From VRUE01 sp963807425 (GTDB lineage Bacteria > Actinomycetota > Thermoleophilia > Solirubrobacterales > 70-9): DNA of 64,000 nt. The stretch spans positions 186,001 to 250,000 of the forward strand of contig CAWEBZ010000006.1 in assembly GCA_963807425.1 (NCBI GenBank), given 5' to 3'. The translations under genes were made by a program, and so were the position numbers. The notes under the pieces are model-generated. The model ran no database searches and had not been told where the DNA came from. It saw only the letters and a program-made list of their open reading frames with translations. Positions 42,217 to 51,562 of the stretch are shown here, in pieces (positions within the stretch are counted from its first letter, which is position 1; each line of letters opens with the position of its first letter).

Positions 42217-43191
42217 ATGGCAGGCATCCTTACCTACGCCCTCCACGACGACGAGGGCAACTTCAACAAGAACTCGCTCGGAGCGATCTCCGAGGCGGCG
42301 AAGCTGGCCGGTCAGATCGGCGGCGAGGCCGCCGCTCTGGTCGTCGGCGACATCGCCGACGACGCCTGCGCTTCGCTCGGCAACTGGGGCGCAGCCAAGG
42401 TCTACCGGGCCAAGGACGTGCCGGAGGGCCTAGCCCAGCCGATCATCGACGCGATGGCCAAGGTGATCCAGGACGAGGGCTTCTCCTACGCCCTCTTCGG
42501 CGGCGGTCTGCTCGGCTTCGAGATCGGCGCCGGCCTCACCGCTCGCCTCAACGCCGGCGTGACGATGGAGGTCACCGAGGTCAAGGTGCAGGACGGCAAG
42601 CTGGTCGTCGAGCGCCCGATCCTGCAGGACTCTCAAATTGCCGACGTCGGCTACGTCGCCGAGCCGGGGATCATCATCGGCCGCCTCAACGCCTTCGACG
42701 CCAAGGAGAGCGGCGGTACGGCTGAGGTGGTTGACGTTCAGGTCGAGCTCTCGCCCTGGTCCTCCAAGGCCAAGCTGGTCCAGCGCGGCGAGCAGCGCGG
42801 CGCCGACGTCAACATCGAGGACGCCGAGATCCTGGTCGGAGGCGGTCGTGGCCTCGGTGCCGCGGACGGTTTCAAGCAGTGCGAGGAACTGGCTGAGGCG
42901 ATGGGCGGGGCGGTTGCCGCCACCCGCGCCGTGGTCGACGCCGGCTGGTACCCCTACGCGGCCCAGATCGGTCAGACCGGCAAGACGGTCGCGCCGAAGC
43001 TCTACCTGGCCGCCGGTATCTCCGGCGCGATCCAGCACAAGGTCGGGATGCAGAGCTCAGAGAACATCCTCGCGATCAACAAGGACCAGAACGCGCCGAT
43101 CTTCGAGTTCTCGGACCTCGGCGTGGTCGGCGATCTGCACAAGATCGTCCCCAAGCTGACCGAGGCGATCAAGGCGAAGAAGGGCGGCTGA
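42217..43191 (+). CDS. etfA: Electron transfer flavoprotein alpha subunit
   Basis: The protein is 324 aa and begins directly at the etfB stop. The C-terminal FAD domain is clear: EILVGGGRGLGAADGFKQCEELAEAMGG and ATRAVVDAGWYPYAAQIGQTGKTVAPKLYLAAGISGAIQHKVGMQSSE in parts (GGGRGLG, AQIGQTGKTV, GISGAIQH), then INKDQNAPIFEFSDLGVVGDL. No electron-bifurcating extras are seen. It acts as a soluble heterodimer with EtfB. Confidence 0.95.
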   Translation: MAGILTYALHDDEGNFNKNSLGAISEAAKLAGQIGGEAAALVVGDIADDACASLGNWGAAKVYRAKDVPEGLAQPIIDAMAKVIQDEGFSYALFGGGLLGFEIGAGLTARLNAGVTMEVTEVKVQDGKLVVERPILQDSQIADVGYVAEPGIIIGRLNAFDAKESGGTAEVVDVQVELSPWSSKAKLVQRGEQRGADVNIEDAEILVGGGRGLGAADGFKQCEELAEAMGGAVAATRAVVDAGWYPYAAQIGQTGKTVAPKLYLAAGISGAIQHKVGMQSSENILAINKDQNAPIFEFSDLGVVGDLHKIVPKLTEAIKAKKGG

Positions 43192-43225
43192 GCGCAAGCT
43201 CGGTCGCCAGTTAGGAGAAACAGCG

Positions 43226-44932
43226 ATGCCGGCAGTAGCGCCAAGCGAGTTCCCGCCGCCGTTCGACTCAGCCGACGTGATCGGCCCGCCGACGGATCCC
43301 GAGGACGAGCGAATCGAGGTCGGCATCGCGATCGTCGGCGGCGGGCCCGCCGGGCTCGCCTGCGCCAACAAGATCATGCAGCTGCTCGAGAACGAGCCGG
43401 AGCTGACCGAGAAGCTCGGAGAAGTGCCGGTTGCGGTGATCGAGAAGGGCAAGGTCGCGGGAGCGCACCTGCTCTCCGGGGCGAACGTCAACCCGTCGGC
43501 GTTGACGGAGCTGTTCCCGGACATGGACCCCGCCGACTGGCCGGGGGTTTACCAGGAGGTGACCAAGGACGCGACCTACTTTCTCACCTCGAAGGCCGCG
43601 ATCCCTCTGAAGCCGGCGCCGCCGAACTTTCGCAAGGAGGGCTACTACACGCTTTCCGTCTCGAAGCTGGGGCGTTTCCTCGCCGAGAAAGCCGAGGAGG
43701 CAGGCGTCTACATCCTGTCCGAGACTGCAGCCACCAAGCTGCTGGTCGAGGACCGGATCGTCAGGGGCGTGCGCTCCGGCGACCGCGGTCGCGGCAGGGA
43801 CGGCGAGGAGCTCGGCAACTTCGAGCCGGGGTCCGATGTGGTGGCGAAGGCGACGGTCCTCGCGGAGGGCACGATCGGCCACCTCACCTATGCCGCCTAC
43901 GACTACTTCGACATGCACGGCAGCGATCCGCAGGCCTGGGAGCTCGGGGTGAAGGAGATCTGGGAGGTGCCGAAGCCTCTCGACAAGGTGATCCACACGC
44001 TCGGCTGGCCGCTGCGCTGGAGCCCCCGCTACAAGGAGGCGGGCGGCAGCTTCATCTACCCGATGGGCGAGGACAAGGTCTGCTTCGGGCTCGTCGTCGG
44101 CCTCGACACCACCGATGCCACCTTCAGCGTCCACGACGCCCTCCAGCAGTTCAAGACTCACCCCTTCATCAAGAAGATCATCGAGGGGGGCAAACGCGTC
44201 GGCTGGGGAGCGAAGACGATTCCCTCCGGCGGCTACTGGGCGCTTCCGAAGCGCTTCTCGGTGCCCGGCATGCTCGTCGCCGGTGACGCCGCGGGCATGG
44301 TCAACATCGCCGAACTTGCCGGCGTCCACTACGCGATGCACGCGGGCATGTACGCGGCGGAAGCAATCGTCGATTCGTTGAAGCAGGACATCGACTCGGT
44401 CAACTTCGAAAGCTACGACGAGAAGATCCGCGACTCGGCGATCGAGAAGGACCTCTACCGCTCGCGGAACATGAAGCAGCCGCTGACGAGGGGCCTGATC
44501 TTCGGCGGCATGATGGGCTCGGCGATGGTCGCCACCAAAGGCGCCTTCCCCGGCGGCCACTGGAAGGTCGAGGACAACGCCGAGGTTCCGGTCGAGATCG
44601 GCAAGGCCGCCGACAAGTACCCCAAGCCCGACAACGAGCTCACCTTCGCCAAGCTCGACTCCGTCTTCCTCTCCGGCAACGCGACCCGCGACGACGCGCC
44701 CAACCACGTCCGGATCCAGACCAAGGTGCCGCGCGAGATCGCCCAGACCTGGGTCTCGATGTGCCCGGCCCAGGTCTACGAGATCCCCGACGAGCAGCTA
44801 GAGAACGGCGCTGCCGAGGTCGACGTCCACGTCACCGCCTCCAACTGCGTCCAGTGCGGCGCGATCACCGCCAAGGGCGGACGCCTGACGCTGCCCGAGG
44901 GCGGCGACGGGCCGCTGTACCAAGAGACCTGA
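43226..44932 (+). CDS. ETF-quinone oxidoreductase
   Basis: A membrane-associated FAD/FeS protein that passes electrons from ETF to quinone. The protein is 568 aa, normal length, with the FAD-binding GGGPAGLACANKI, the GHLTYAAYDYFDM region, GDAAGMVNIAEL and FGGMMGSAM. The C-terminal ferredoxin-like part has CPAQVYEI and NCVQCGAI: three of the four cysteines expected for the 4Fe-4S cluster, the last position (expected CxxC) being Ile. AGGAG at 43213-43217 precedes ATG. It is the last gene of the etf operon; a hairpin terminator follows. Confidence 0.92.
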   Translation: MPAVAPSEFPPPFDSADVIGPPTDPEDERIEVGIAIVGGGPAGLACANKIMQLLENEPELTEKLGEVPVAVIEKGKVAGAHLLSGANVNPSALTELFPDMDPADWPGVYQEVTKDATYFLTSKAAIPLKPAPPNFRKEGYYTLSVSKLGRFLAEKAEEAGVYILSETAATKLLVEDRIVRGVRSGDRGRGRDGEELGNFEPGSDVVAKATVLAEGTIGHLTYAAYDYFDMHGSDPQAWELGVKEIWEVPKPLDKVIHTLGWPLRWSPRYKEAGGSFIYPMGEDKVCFGLVVGLDTTDATFSVHDALQQFKTHPFIKKIIEGGKRVGWGAKTIPSGGYWALPKRFSVPGMLVAGDAAGMVNIAELAGVHYAMHAGMYAAEAIVDSLKQDIDSVNFESYDEKIRDSAIEKDLYRSRNMKQPLTRGLIFGGMMGSAMVATKGAFPGGHWKVEDNAEVPVEIGKAADKYPKPDNELTFAKLDSVFLSGNATRDDAPNHVRIQTKVPREIAQTWVSMCPAQVYEIPDEQLENGAAEVDVHVTASNCVQCGAITAKGGRLTLPEGGDGPLYQET

Positions 44933-44963
44933 CCTCCGAGTTGCGGAGGGTTCATAAAGTTTT
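44933..44963 (+). terminator. Hairpin terminator after the etf operon
   Basis: CCTCCG (44933-44938) and CGGAGG (44944-44949) form a 6-bp stem with an AGTTG loop immediately after the stop codon; the sequence then turns AT-rich (TTCATAAAGTTTT). The stem is short, so strength is uncertain. Confidence 0.5.
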
Positions 44964-45051
44964 AACCTAGGAGGGAGTCCTCGCTGGGTTACTTTGAAAG
45001 TCCACCGTTTCGGTACCAATTCTTGGCTGCCGATGCATGAAAGGGGTGGAC

Positions 45052-46560
45052 ATGGAGAACTTATTTCGCTTGGCGCCCGGCCGTGGTGTCAGCTTCGCGA
45101 TGGTTGCTGTGCTCAGTCTCTTTGGGTTCACTCTCTTGGCGATCTCGTCATGTGATCACAGCAGTGCGGCGTTCCCGGGCGCCAACGCCAAAATTGCATA
45201 CTCCCATGCCGGTTCAATCTGGTCAGCAAATCCAGATGGCAGTTCCCCGATCAGGTTGACTACGGGAAGCGAAGATTTCGCCCCCGCTTACTCAGCGGAT
45301 GGAGGCACGATTGCTTTCGAGCGAGATGACGGCGTGAGTGTGATGCTCCCGGATGGCTCCACAGTGAAGGACATACTGAAGGGAAAAGGTTCCAGTGCAT
45401 CCGATGCCGAATGGTTGAGTGATTATGAAACGCCACAAGGAAAAATTATTCCCTTTGTCAAGGTTGCCAAAGAGAGCAGTGCTTCCCTGGCCTACAAAGA
45501 CCCACATTTCTCGCCAGACGGTTCATTGCTGGCAGTCGTAAAGAAAGTGAAAAACTCTATCTTCGTGTCTACTTGTGAGGTAGAAGAAAGCGGAGGTCAG
45601 GAATGTCTCGCCTATAGCGACCCCAACGCTTATTACAGCTATAAGTTCGACTGCGCATGCACTTCTCAGATCATCGAGGTGAAATCTGCGGATGGAAAGC
45701 TGATTAACGAAATCACGCGGGCTGAAACCGAAGCATTCTTTCAAGGCCCAACCTACTCAGTGAAAGGTGACCTCGCGTACTCACGCTCATCTCCAGATAC
45801 GCAGGGTTCGGCGATATTCGTTGTTAGATCGCCAGGTGCCATACCCATTCAAGTATCTAACGGGCCCAATGACTACGCGCCTGATTTTTCGCCAGGAGGT
45901 TGGCGGATAGTTTTCGCACACGGAACGCACGATATTGCCCTAGTTGATCTCGATGGAGGGTGGCTAAACGCTCTCTCCGTCGCGAGTCCGCCCGGCACGC
46001 ACGGTGGCTATGTGGAATCGCCTGCATTTTCTCCGGATGGATCAAGGATCGTGTTCGAACGATCAGTCGTCCTGCCCGAAGGGGAGGTTGAACGCGGAAT
46101 TTATACAGTTGAAGCAAATGGCTCAAATCTAACCAAAGTAATAGATGATGGATCTTCCCCGAGCTGGCAGTCGGGTCCGTGGCCTCGGGCCCTGCCTGGT
46201 ATCGAATGGGCGAGATTCGAATTGAAGGGTATTAGGCTGACCCTGAACAGGGAGAACAGGATTGTTCTTGGATGGATCTTCTGCGGAAGCTCACGATGCA
46301 AGCTGAAACCAATCTCATCGAAGCTAAGGATCGATAAGACGGAATGCTCGGTAAGCACGGTTGTGGCCTCAAGGTTGGCTCCTGGAAAGAGCACCAAAGT
46401 CAGGGTGAAAGTAGCCGGTAAATGTCTTGCCGCTCTTAAGAGAGTCCGAGAGGGTTTGCTATTGATAAAGGTGAGGGTCGTCAGTGCACTCGGCAAGCAG
46501 GTGTTGTGGCTGCGGTCGAAAGCTCGAATGTGGCCGAGATTGAGAGTCAATCGAAATTGA
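45052..46560 (+). CDS. Secreted TolB-like beta-propeller protein, lower GC
   Basis: ATG 45052 is favoured over 45037 because GGGGTGG lies just before it. The protein is 502 aa. A hydrophobic segment (SFAMVAVLSLFGFTLLAIS) is followed by Cys and may be a signal or lipoprotein-like peptide. Repeats with the PD40/WD40-like core YSADGGTIAFERD, FSPDGSLLAVV, FSPGGWRIVFAHG and FSPDGSRIVFERS make a propeller. A C-terminal ~130-aa domain has four Cys. Base composition is plainly lower in GC than any neighbour, with frequent A/T-ending codons, which suggests recent acquisition or relaxed selection. Function unknown. Confidence 0.75.
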   Translation: MENLFRLAPGRGVSFAMVAVLSLFGFTLLAISSCDHSSAAFPGANAKIAYSHAGSIWSANPDGSSPIRLTTGSEDFAPAYSADGGTIAFERDDGVSVMLPDGSTVKDILKGKGSSASDAEWLSDYETPQGKIIPFVKVAKESSASLAYKDPHFSPDGSLLAVVKKVKNSIFVSTCEVEESGGQECLAYSDPNAYYSYKFDCACTSQIIEVKSADGKLINEITRAETEAFFQGPTYSVKGDLAYSRSSPDTQGSAIFVVRSPGAIPIQVSNGPNDYAPDFSPGGWRIVFAHGTHDIALVDLDGGWLNALSVASPPGTHGGYVESPAFSPDGSRIVFERSVVLPEGEVERGIYTVEANGSNLTKVIDDGSSPSWQSGPWPRALPGIEWARFELKGIRLTLNRENRIVLGWIFCGSSRCKLKPISSKLRIDKTECSVSTVVASRLAPGKSTKVRVKVAGKCLAALKRVREGLLLIKVRVVSALGKQVLWLRSKARMWPRLRVNRN

Positions 46561-46596
46561 GACGTTAGGGATCATCTTGCTGTCGTAGTGAGTGGC

Positions 46597-46602
46597 TAAC
46601 CT
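46597..46602 (+). promoter_or_regulatory. Candidate -10 box (TAACCT)
   Basis: TAACCT ends six bases before the GTG start at 46609, the same leaderless spacing as at several other genes in the window. Confidence 0.35.
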
Positions 46603-46608
46603 CGCGCC

Positions 46609-47472
46609 GTGCTGGCGCTCGGGATAGCCGCGGCGGTCGGAGCCTCGGTGCTCTACAACGCCTCGATCGCGTTGCAGGCGCTGGAGGTGCGGGGGGTGTC
46701 GGGGGAGCATTCGCTGAGGCCTTCGCTGATTGGCAGGCTGCTGCGGAATCGGCGCTGGCTGGGGGCGACGGCGCTGGGGTTGGTGGGCTGGCCACTGGAG
46801 ATCGTGGCGCTGTTGTTGGCGCCGCTGACCGTGGTGCAGCCGTGCCTGGCGAGTGGGTTGATCCTGCTGCTTTGGCTGGGGGCGAAGAAGCTGGGGGAGA
46901 CTCCCGGACGGCGGGAGTGGATCGCCGTGGCGGCGATCGTCTTCGGCGTGGCCGGGGTCGCCTGGGCCGCACCGGAGCGGACCACCGACCACGCCGGGAC
47001 CGCCGCGATCGCGCTGGCGCTCGGCTTGGTTGCGATCCCGATCGCGGCGCCGTACCTGCTGCGCGGCCGGGCCGCGGCGGTAGGGATGCTGGCGGTGATC
47101 AGCGCCGGCTGCGGGTATGCCTGGACGGCGATCGCCAGCAAGCTGCTCACCGACGAGCTGGCCGCGGGCGCGCTGCTCGTGGCGATCGCCTGGCTCGCGA
47201 CCGCGGCGGCCTCGGAGGGCCTGGCGCTGCTGAGCGAGATGAGTGCGCTTCAGCGGCATCCCGCTACCCACGTGGCACCGGTGATGTTCGCCGTCCAGGT
47301 GCTGGTCCCGGTGCTACTGGCGCCGCTGATCTTCGGCGAGTCGTGGAGCACGACGCCACTCGACGGTGCGGCGCTGGTCGGCTTCTTGGTGCTCGCTGTC
47401 GGGGGCACCGTGCTCCTCGCCGGCTCCCGCACGGTTGGCGCCGTGATCGAGGCTGCTCACTCGGATGACTGA
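46609..47472 (+). CDS. DMT-like multi-pass membrane protein
   Basis: The protein is 287 aa with about nine hydrophobic segments and almost no soluble part. The N-terminal half contains VVQPCLASGLILLLWLGAKKLGE and the C-terminal half VMFAVQVLVPVLLAPLIFGESWS, a repeated arrangement (EamA/DMT-superfamily-like) with a conserved E-rich loop. The transported substrate is unknown. It heads a run of glycan genes but is separated from the next by 30 bases with another -10-like TAGCCT (47487-47492), so co-transcription is uncertain. Confidence 0.7.
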   Translation: MLALGIAAAVGASVLYNASIALQALEVRGVSGEHSLRPSLIGRLLRNRRWLGATALGLVGWPLEIVALLLAPLTVVQPCLASGLILLLWLGAKKLGETPGRREWIAVAAIVFGVAGVAWAAPERTTDHAGTAAIALALGLVAIPIAAPYLLRGRAAAVGMLAVISAGCGYAWTAIASKLLTDELAAGALLVAIAWLATAAASEGLALLSEMSALQRHPATHVAPVMFAVQVLVPVLLAPLIFGESWSTTPLDGAALVGFLVLAVGGTVLLAGSRTVGAVIEAAHSDD

Positions 47473-47502
47473 TCCGGCTTCGCTGCTAGCCTGACGCCGC
47501 CT

Positions 47503-48537
47503 TTGCCCGCCTCCCGATCCCCAGTCTCAGTCGCCGACAGATTCGCGATCGGGTTCGACCATCGTGACCGTGCGAGGTTGTTCGACCTCTGGGCCGAGGT
47601 CCTCGATTCAGAGCAATGGTCTGAGGGGCGGATGCTGGAAGCGTTCGAGCAGCGCTGGGCCGACTGGAACGGCATACCGAGCCTCGGCCTCTCGAGCTGG
47701 GCCGGGGGGGCGCTGGCCGCACTCGAGTTCGCCGCGGTGCGCGGCGAGACGGTGCTCTGCCCGTCCAACACCTTCATGGCGACGCCGCTGGCGGCGGTCA
47801 AGGCCGGTGCGGAGGTCGAGTTCGTCGACTGCAACCGAAGCGACCTCTGCATGTCCTTCGAGGACTTCGAGGCGAAGGCCGAGCGCCACAAGCCGAAGGC
47901 GGCGATCCTCGTCCACATCGGCGGCCACATCGCCTTCGATGCCGAGCGCATCGCGGCCTACTGCAAGGAGAACGGGATCTTCCTGCTCGAGGATTGCGCC
48001 CACGCCCACGGGGCCGACTGGAGCGGCCGCAGGCCAGGCGTCTTCGGCGACGCCGGCGTCTACTCGCTCTACGCGACCAAGACGATCTCGACCGGGGAGG
48101 GCGGCGTCCTCGTCTCTTCCGATCCGGAGCTGATCGAGTTCGCCCGCAAGTTCCGCAACTACGGCAAGTTCGAGCACGAGGTCGACGGCCTCAACTTCCG
48201 CATGAGCGAGTTCACCGCGGCGCTCGCCTTGGTCCAGGCGGACCGGCTGGAGGGGATCGTCGAGTGGAAGAACGCCTATGCGCGCGAGCACCTCGATCCG
48301 TTGCACCCATCCCGCCTCGAGCTGCCCGAAGGAATGACCTCCGGCCTCTACAAGTACATCGTCTTCGAGGAGATAGAGAAGTCGACAGGTCGCGTCTACG
48401 ATCAGCCCTGTCACCGCATCATGGGTCGTAGCGACGATCTGCCCAACACCGACTGGGTTGCCGAGAACCACTGGTGCGTGCCGCTCTACTACCGGCCGGA
48501 GAGCCGGGAGGCGGCTCTCGCCGGAGACGACGCGTGA
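47503..48537 (+). CDS. DegT/DnrJ/EryC1-type sugar aminotransferase
   Basis: A PLP enzyme that aminates nucleotide-linked keto-sugars. The protein is 344 aa from TTG 47503. It has LGLSSWAGGALAALEFA, CPSNTFMATPLAAVKAGAEVEFVD in parts, FLLEDCAHAHGADWSGRRPG, and the PLP Lys in LYATKTISTGEGGVLV. The start is less certain than the frame. The stop overlaps the next gene by four bases (GTGA). With the epimerase-glycosyltransferase and the deacetylase it forms a surface-glycan or glycolipid operon. Confidence 0.85.
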   Translation: MPASRSPVSVADRFAIGFDHRDRARLFDLWAEVLDSEQWSEGRMLEAFEQRWADWNGIPSLGLSSWAGGALAALEFAAVRGETVLCPSNTFMATPLAAVKAGAEVEFVDCNRSDLCMSFEDFEAKAERHKPKAAILVHIGGHIAFDAERIAAYCKENGIFLLEDCAHAHGADWSGRRPGVFGDAGVYSLYATKTISTGEGGVLVSSDPELIEFARKFRNYGKFEHEVDGLNFRMSEFTAALALVQADRLEGIVEWKNAYAREHLDPLHPSRLELPEGMTSGLYKYIVFEEIEKSTGRVYDQPCHRIMGRSDDLPNTDWVAENHWCVPLYYRPESREAALAGDDA

Positions 48538-50864
48538 GGGTCCTGGTAACCGGGGGTGGGGGCTTCATCGGCTCCCATGTGGTCGACCGCCTGATCGAGC
48601 GCGGCATAACGCCGCGGATCTTCGACCTCAGCGCCTCGCCCTACCACTCGCCGCTCGAAGTCGAGACCTTCACCGGCAGCATCACCGATCCGGCCAACCT
48701 CGACCTTGCGATGCGCGACTGCGACGCGATCATCCACCTCGCTGCCGTCGCCGACGTCGCCCACGTCCACGCCGATCCGGTCCTCGCCGAGGAGGTCAAC
48801 ACGCGCGGCACGCTCAACGTGCTCGAGGCCGCCTGCCGAACCGAGGTCGGACGAGTCGTCTACGGCTCAACCACCTGGGTCTACAGCGATTGCGCCGAGC
48901 AGGCCGTGAACGAGGAGACCCTGATCCCCGCGCCCCGCCACCTCTACACGGCGACCAAGCTCGCCGGTGAGACCTACTGCGCCGGCTACGCCGAGCTCTT
49001 CGATCTCGAGTTCACGGTCCTGCGTTTTGGCATCCCCTACGGGCCGCGCGCTCGCGCCGCCGGCGTCGTCGCCAAGTTCACCGACCTTGCACTGGAAGGC
49101 AAGGCGCTTACGATCGCCGGCGACGGCAGCCAGTCCCGCAGCTTCATCTACGTCGAGGACCTAGCCGCGGGCATCGTCGCCGCGCTCGCGCCCGAGGCCG
49201 CAAACCGCACCTACAACCTCTCCGGCGACGAGGTGGTGACGATCCTCGAGATCGCCGAGACCGTGCAGGAGATGACCGGCGGCTGCGAGATCGTCCACAC
49301 CCCGCCGCGCCCCGGCGACTTCCCCGGTAAGGAGATCTCCAACGAGCGGGCACTGAAAGAGCTGGGCTGGAAGGCGGATACGAGTTTTCGCGAGGGCGTG
49401 CGCCGCTACGTCGAGTGGGTGCGCGGCAGTACCCGCGCGCCCGATCCCGTGCCCGGCAAGAAGCCGTCGCTCAACGGCAACGACCGCGCCGCCGGAGCTT
49501 TGCTGGCCGGTGCCGCCGGTGGCGAGGAGCGGCCGGCCCGGGTGCTGGTGCTGACCGCCGACATCGGCGAGGGCCATGACCTTCCTGCCCGGATCATCAA
49601 GGCCGACATCGAGCAGGAGATCCCAGGCGCCGAGGTCGACATCGTCGACGGGCTGCAGGCGATGGGCCGAATCTGCTCCGCGGTCGCCCGGGACGGCTCT
49701 CGCTTCACCTTCCGCTGGATGCCCTGGCTGTTCGACCTCCAGTACTGGCTGATCACCAAGTTCGGGCCGACTCGCTGGCTGATGCACCACCTCAGCTACG
49801 CACTCGGGGGCAGGGGCCTGCTGCGGCTGGTCGAGAAGCACAAGCCCGACGTCATCGTCTCCACTTATCCGGGGGTCACCGCGGTGCTCGGCATGCAGCG
49901 CGAGAACCGCCGCCTGCTCGTCCCTGTGCACTCCGCGATCACCGATCTCGCCGGCCTGCGCTACTGGGTACATCCGGGCGTCGACCTTCATTACGTGACC
50001 CATCCCGAGTCGATCGAGGAGGTTGAGAGGCTCGCCGGCCCGGCCAGCGTTGAGTGGATGCGGCCGCCGATCTCGCCCGAGTTCCTGATGCCCCGCACCC
50101 GGGTCGATGCTCGCCGTGCGCTGGACGTGCCGGCGCACGGGCGCCTTGTGCTGGTCTCCGGCGGGGGCTGGGGGATCGGCAACCTGGAGGGGGCCATTCG
50201 CTCCGCCCTCTCTGGCGAGGACACCATGGTCGTCTGCATCACCGGCCGCAACGAGATCGCCCGCGAGAAGCTGGAGCAGCGTTTCAAGGGCAACGAGCGG
50301 GTGCGGATCCTCGGCTTCACCGAGCAGATGAGCGACTGGATGGCGGCCGCCGATGCGATGGTTCACTCGACCGCCGGCCTGACCGTGCTCGAGGCCCACA
50401 TCCGCGGTTGCCCGGTCGTCTCCTTCGGCTTCTCGGCGGGGCATCTGCGTGCCAACAACGCGGCCTTCGAGCGTTTCGGCCTCGCTGAGGTGGCGCGCTC
50501 CGAGCACGAGCTGGAGTCGGTGCTGCGCCACGTCACCCGCGAGCGCCGCTCGCCGGACTCCTCCTTTGCCTCGCTGCCCTCGATCGCTTCCCGCGTCCTC
50601 ACCGTGCGGCCGCGGGTCCGGCCGCAGCCGGTCTGGCGGTTGCGCATGGAGCGCGTGGCCACTGCGGTCAGCCTCGTCGCGATCGCCGTGGTGATGCTGC
50701 TGGCCGCGATCCACCGCGAGACGCCCTACCGGGTCATAGCCAAGCCGCTCGAGGGTCGTATCCACATCGGCAAAGAGGACGAGGCGCCGCCTGTCGTCTC
50801 AAAGGCCTCTCCTCTGCAGCCCGCGGCTGCCGTTCGCCGCGCCGCCTCTGACGAAGGCCGTTGA
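48534..50864 (+). CDS. Fusion: NAD-dependent sugar epimerase + MGDG synthase-like glycosyltransferase
   Basis: The start is GTG 48534, overlapping the previous stop. The protein is 776 aa. Residues ~1-315 are an extended SDR epimerase/dehydratase: VTGGGGFIGSHVVDRL, IIHLAAVADVAHVHADP, the Y-x3-K in YTATKLAGETY, and RSFIYVEDLAAGIV. After a linker, residues ~335-700 resemble MurG/MGDG-synthase glycosyltransferases (GT28-like): VLVLTADIGEGHDLPARI, VIVSTYPGVTAVLG, VSGGGWGIGNLEG, MVHSTAGLTVLEAHIRGCPVVSF. A single membrane helix (VATAVSLVAIAVVMLLAAI) and a basic tail end it. One chain may both make and transfer the sugar. Confidence 0.85.
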   Translation: MRVLVTGGGGFIGSHVVDRLIERGITPRIFDLSASPYHSPLEVETFTGSITDPANLDLAMRDCDAIIHLAAVADVAHVHADPVLAEEVNTRGTLNVLEAACRTEVGRVVYGSTTWVYSDCAEQAVNEETLIPAPRHLYTATKLAGETYCAGYAELFDLEFTVLRFGIPYGPRARAAGVVAKFTDLALEGKALTIAGDGSQSRSFIYVEDLAAGIVAALAPEAANRTYNLSGDEVVTILEIAETVQEMTGGCEIVHTPPRPGDFPGKEISNERALKELGWKADTSFREGVRRYVEWVRGSTRAPDPVPGKKPSLNGNDRAAGALLAGAAGGEERPARVLVLTADIGEGHDLPARIIKADIEQEIPGAEVDIVDGLQAMGRICSAVARDGSRFTFRWMPWLFDLQYWLITKFGPTRWLMHHLSYALGGRGLLRLVEKHKPDVIVSTYPGVTAVLGMQRENRRLLVPVHSAITDLAGLRYWVHPGVDLHYVTHPESIEEVERLAGPASVEWMRPPISPEFLMPRTRVDARRALDVPAHGRLVLVSGGGWGIGNLEGAIRSALSGEDTMVVCITGRNEIAREKLEQRFKGNERVRILGFTEQMSDWMAAADAMVHSTAGLTVLEAHIRGCPVVSFGFSAGHLRANNAAFERFGLAEVARSEHELESVLRHVTRERRSPDSSFASLPSIASRVLTVRPRVRPQPVWRLRMERVATAVSLVAIAVVMLLAAIHRETPYRVIAKPLEGRIHIGKEDEAPPVVSKASPLQPAAAVRRAASDEGR

Positions 50865-51562
50865 GCGGCGGGCTGTTCGGGGCCGCGGCTTCGGTCGCAG
50901 CGATCCTGCACGCCGGCCCTGCGCTTGCCCCGGTCGTCCCCGGCATTGGTCCTTTCCTCGGGATCCGCCACCGCCAGGAGGACAGCGATGGGGTCGCGCT
51001 CACCTTCGACGACGGCCCTCACCCGCAGGGCACGCCGCTCGTCTTGGAGATCTTGCGAGAGGCGGGGGCCAGCGCAACCTTCTTTCTTGCGGGGGAGCAG
51101 GTGGTGCGGCGCCCCAGCCTGGCGGCCGAGATCGTCGCCGCCGGGCACCGAGTCGAGCTGCACTGCCACAGGCATCGCAACCTGCTGCGCCTCACCGACC
51201 GCCAGTTCCTCGACGATGCCGAGCGCGGGCGGGCGGCGATCGAGGAGGCATGCGGCCAAGCGATCTCCGACTATCGACCCCCGTACGGGATCTTCAGCGG
51301 CGCCACGCTATGCGCGGTGCGTCGCCAGGGCTGGCGACCGGTGCTCTGGTCGCGCTGGGGCCGAGACTGGTCGCGGCGAGCGACCGCCGAGTCGATCGAG
51401 AGACGGGTGAGCGCCGGCATCCGAGCCGGCGACATCGTCCTCCTCCATGACGCCGACTACTACAGCGTGCCGGGCTCCTGGGTGCGCACGGTGGCGGCGC
51501 TGCCGCTCATCCTCGAAGAGCTCGACAGCCGCGGGCTGAAGACGACTTCGCTGCGCCGCTGA
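50861..51562 (+). CDS. Polysaccharide deacetylase (NodB homology, CE4)
   Basis: The start TTG 50861 overlaps the fusion-protein stop. The protein is 233 aa. It has motif 1 TFDDGPHP (both Asp), motif 2 ELHCHRHRNL (H-x3-H metal pair), motif 3 RPPYGIFS and motif 5 IVLLHDAD. The first ~35 residues are hydrophobic and may anchor the enzyme in the membrane. A CE4 enzyme removes N- or O-acetyl groups from glycans, in keeping with the amino-sugar and glycosyltransfer steps encoded upstream. Confidence 0.87.
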   Translation: MSGGLFGAAASVAAILHAGPALAPVVPGIGPFLGIRHRQEDSDGVALTFDDGPHPQGTPLVLEILREAGASATFFLAGEQVVRRPSLAAEIVAAGHRVELHCHRHRNLLRLTDRQFLDDAERGRAAIEEACGQAISDYRPPYGIFSGATLCAVRRQGWRPVLWSRWGRDWSRRATAESIERRVSAGIRAGDIVLLHDADYYSVPGSWVRTVAALPLILEELDSRGLKTTSLRR

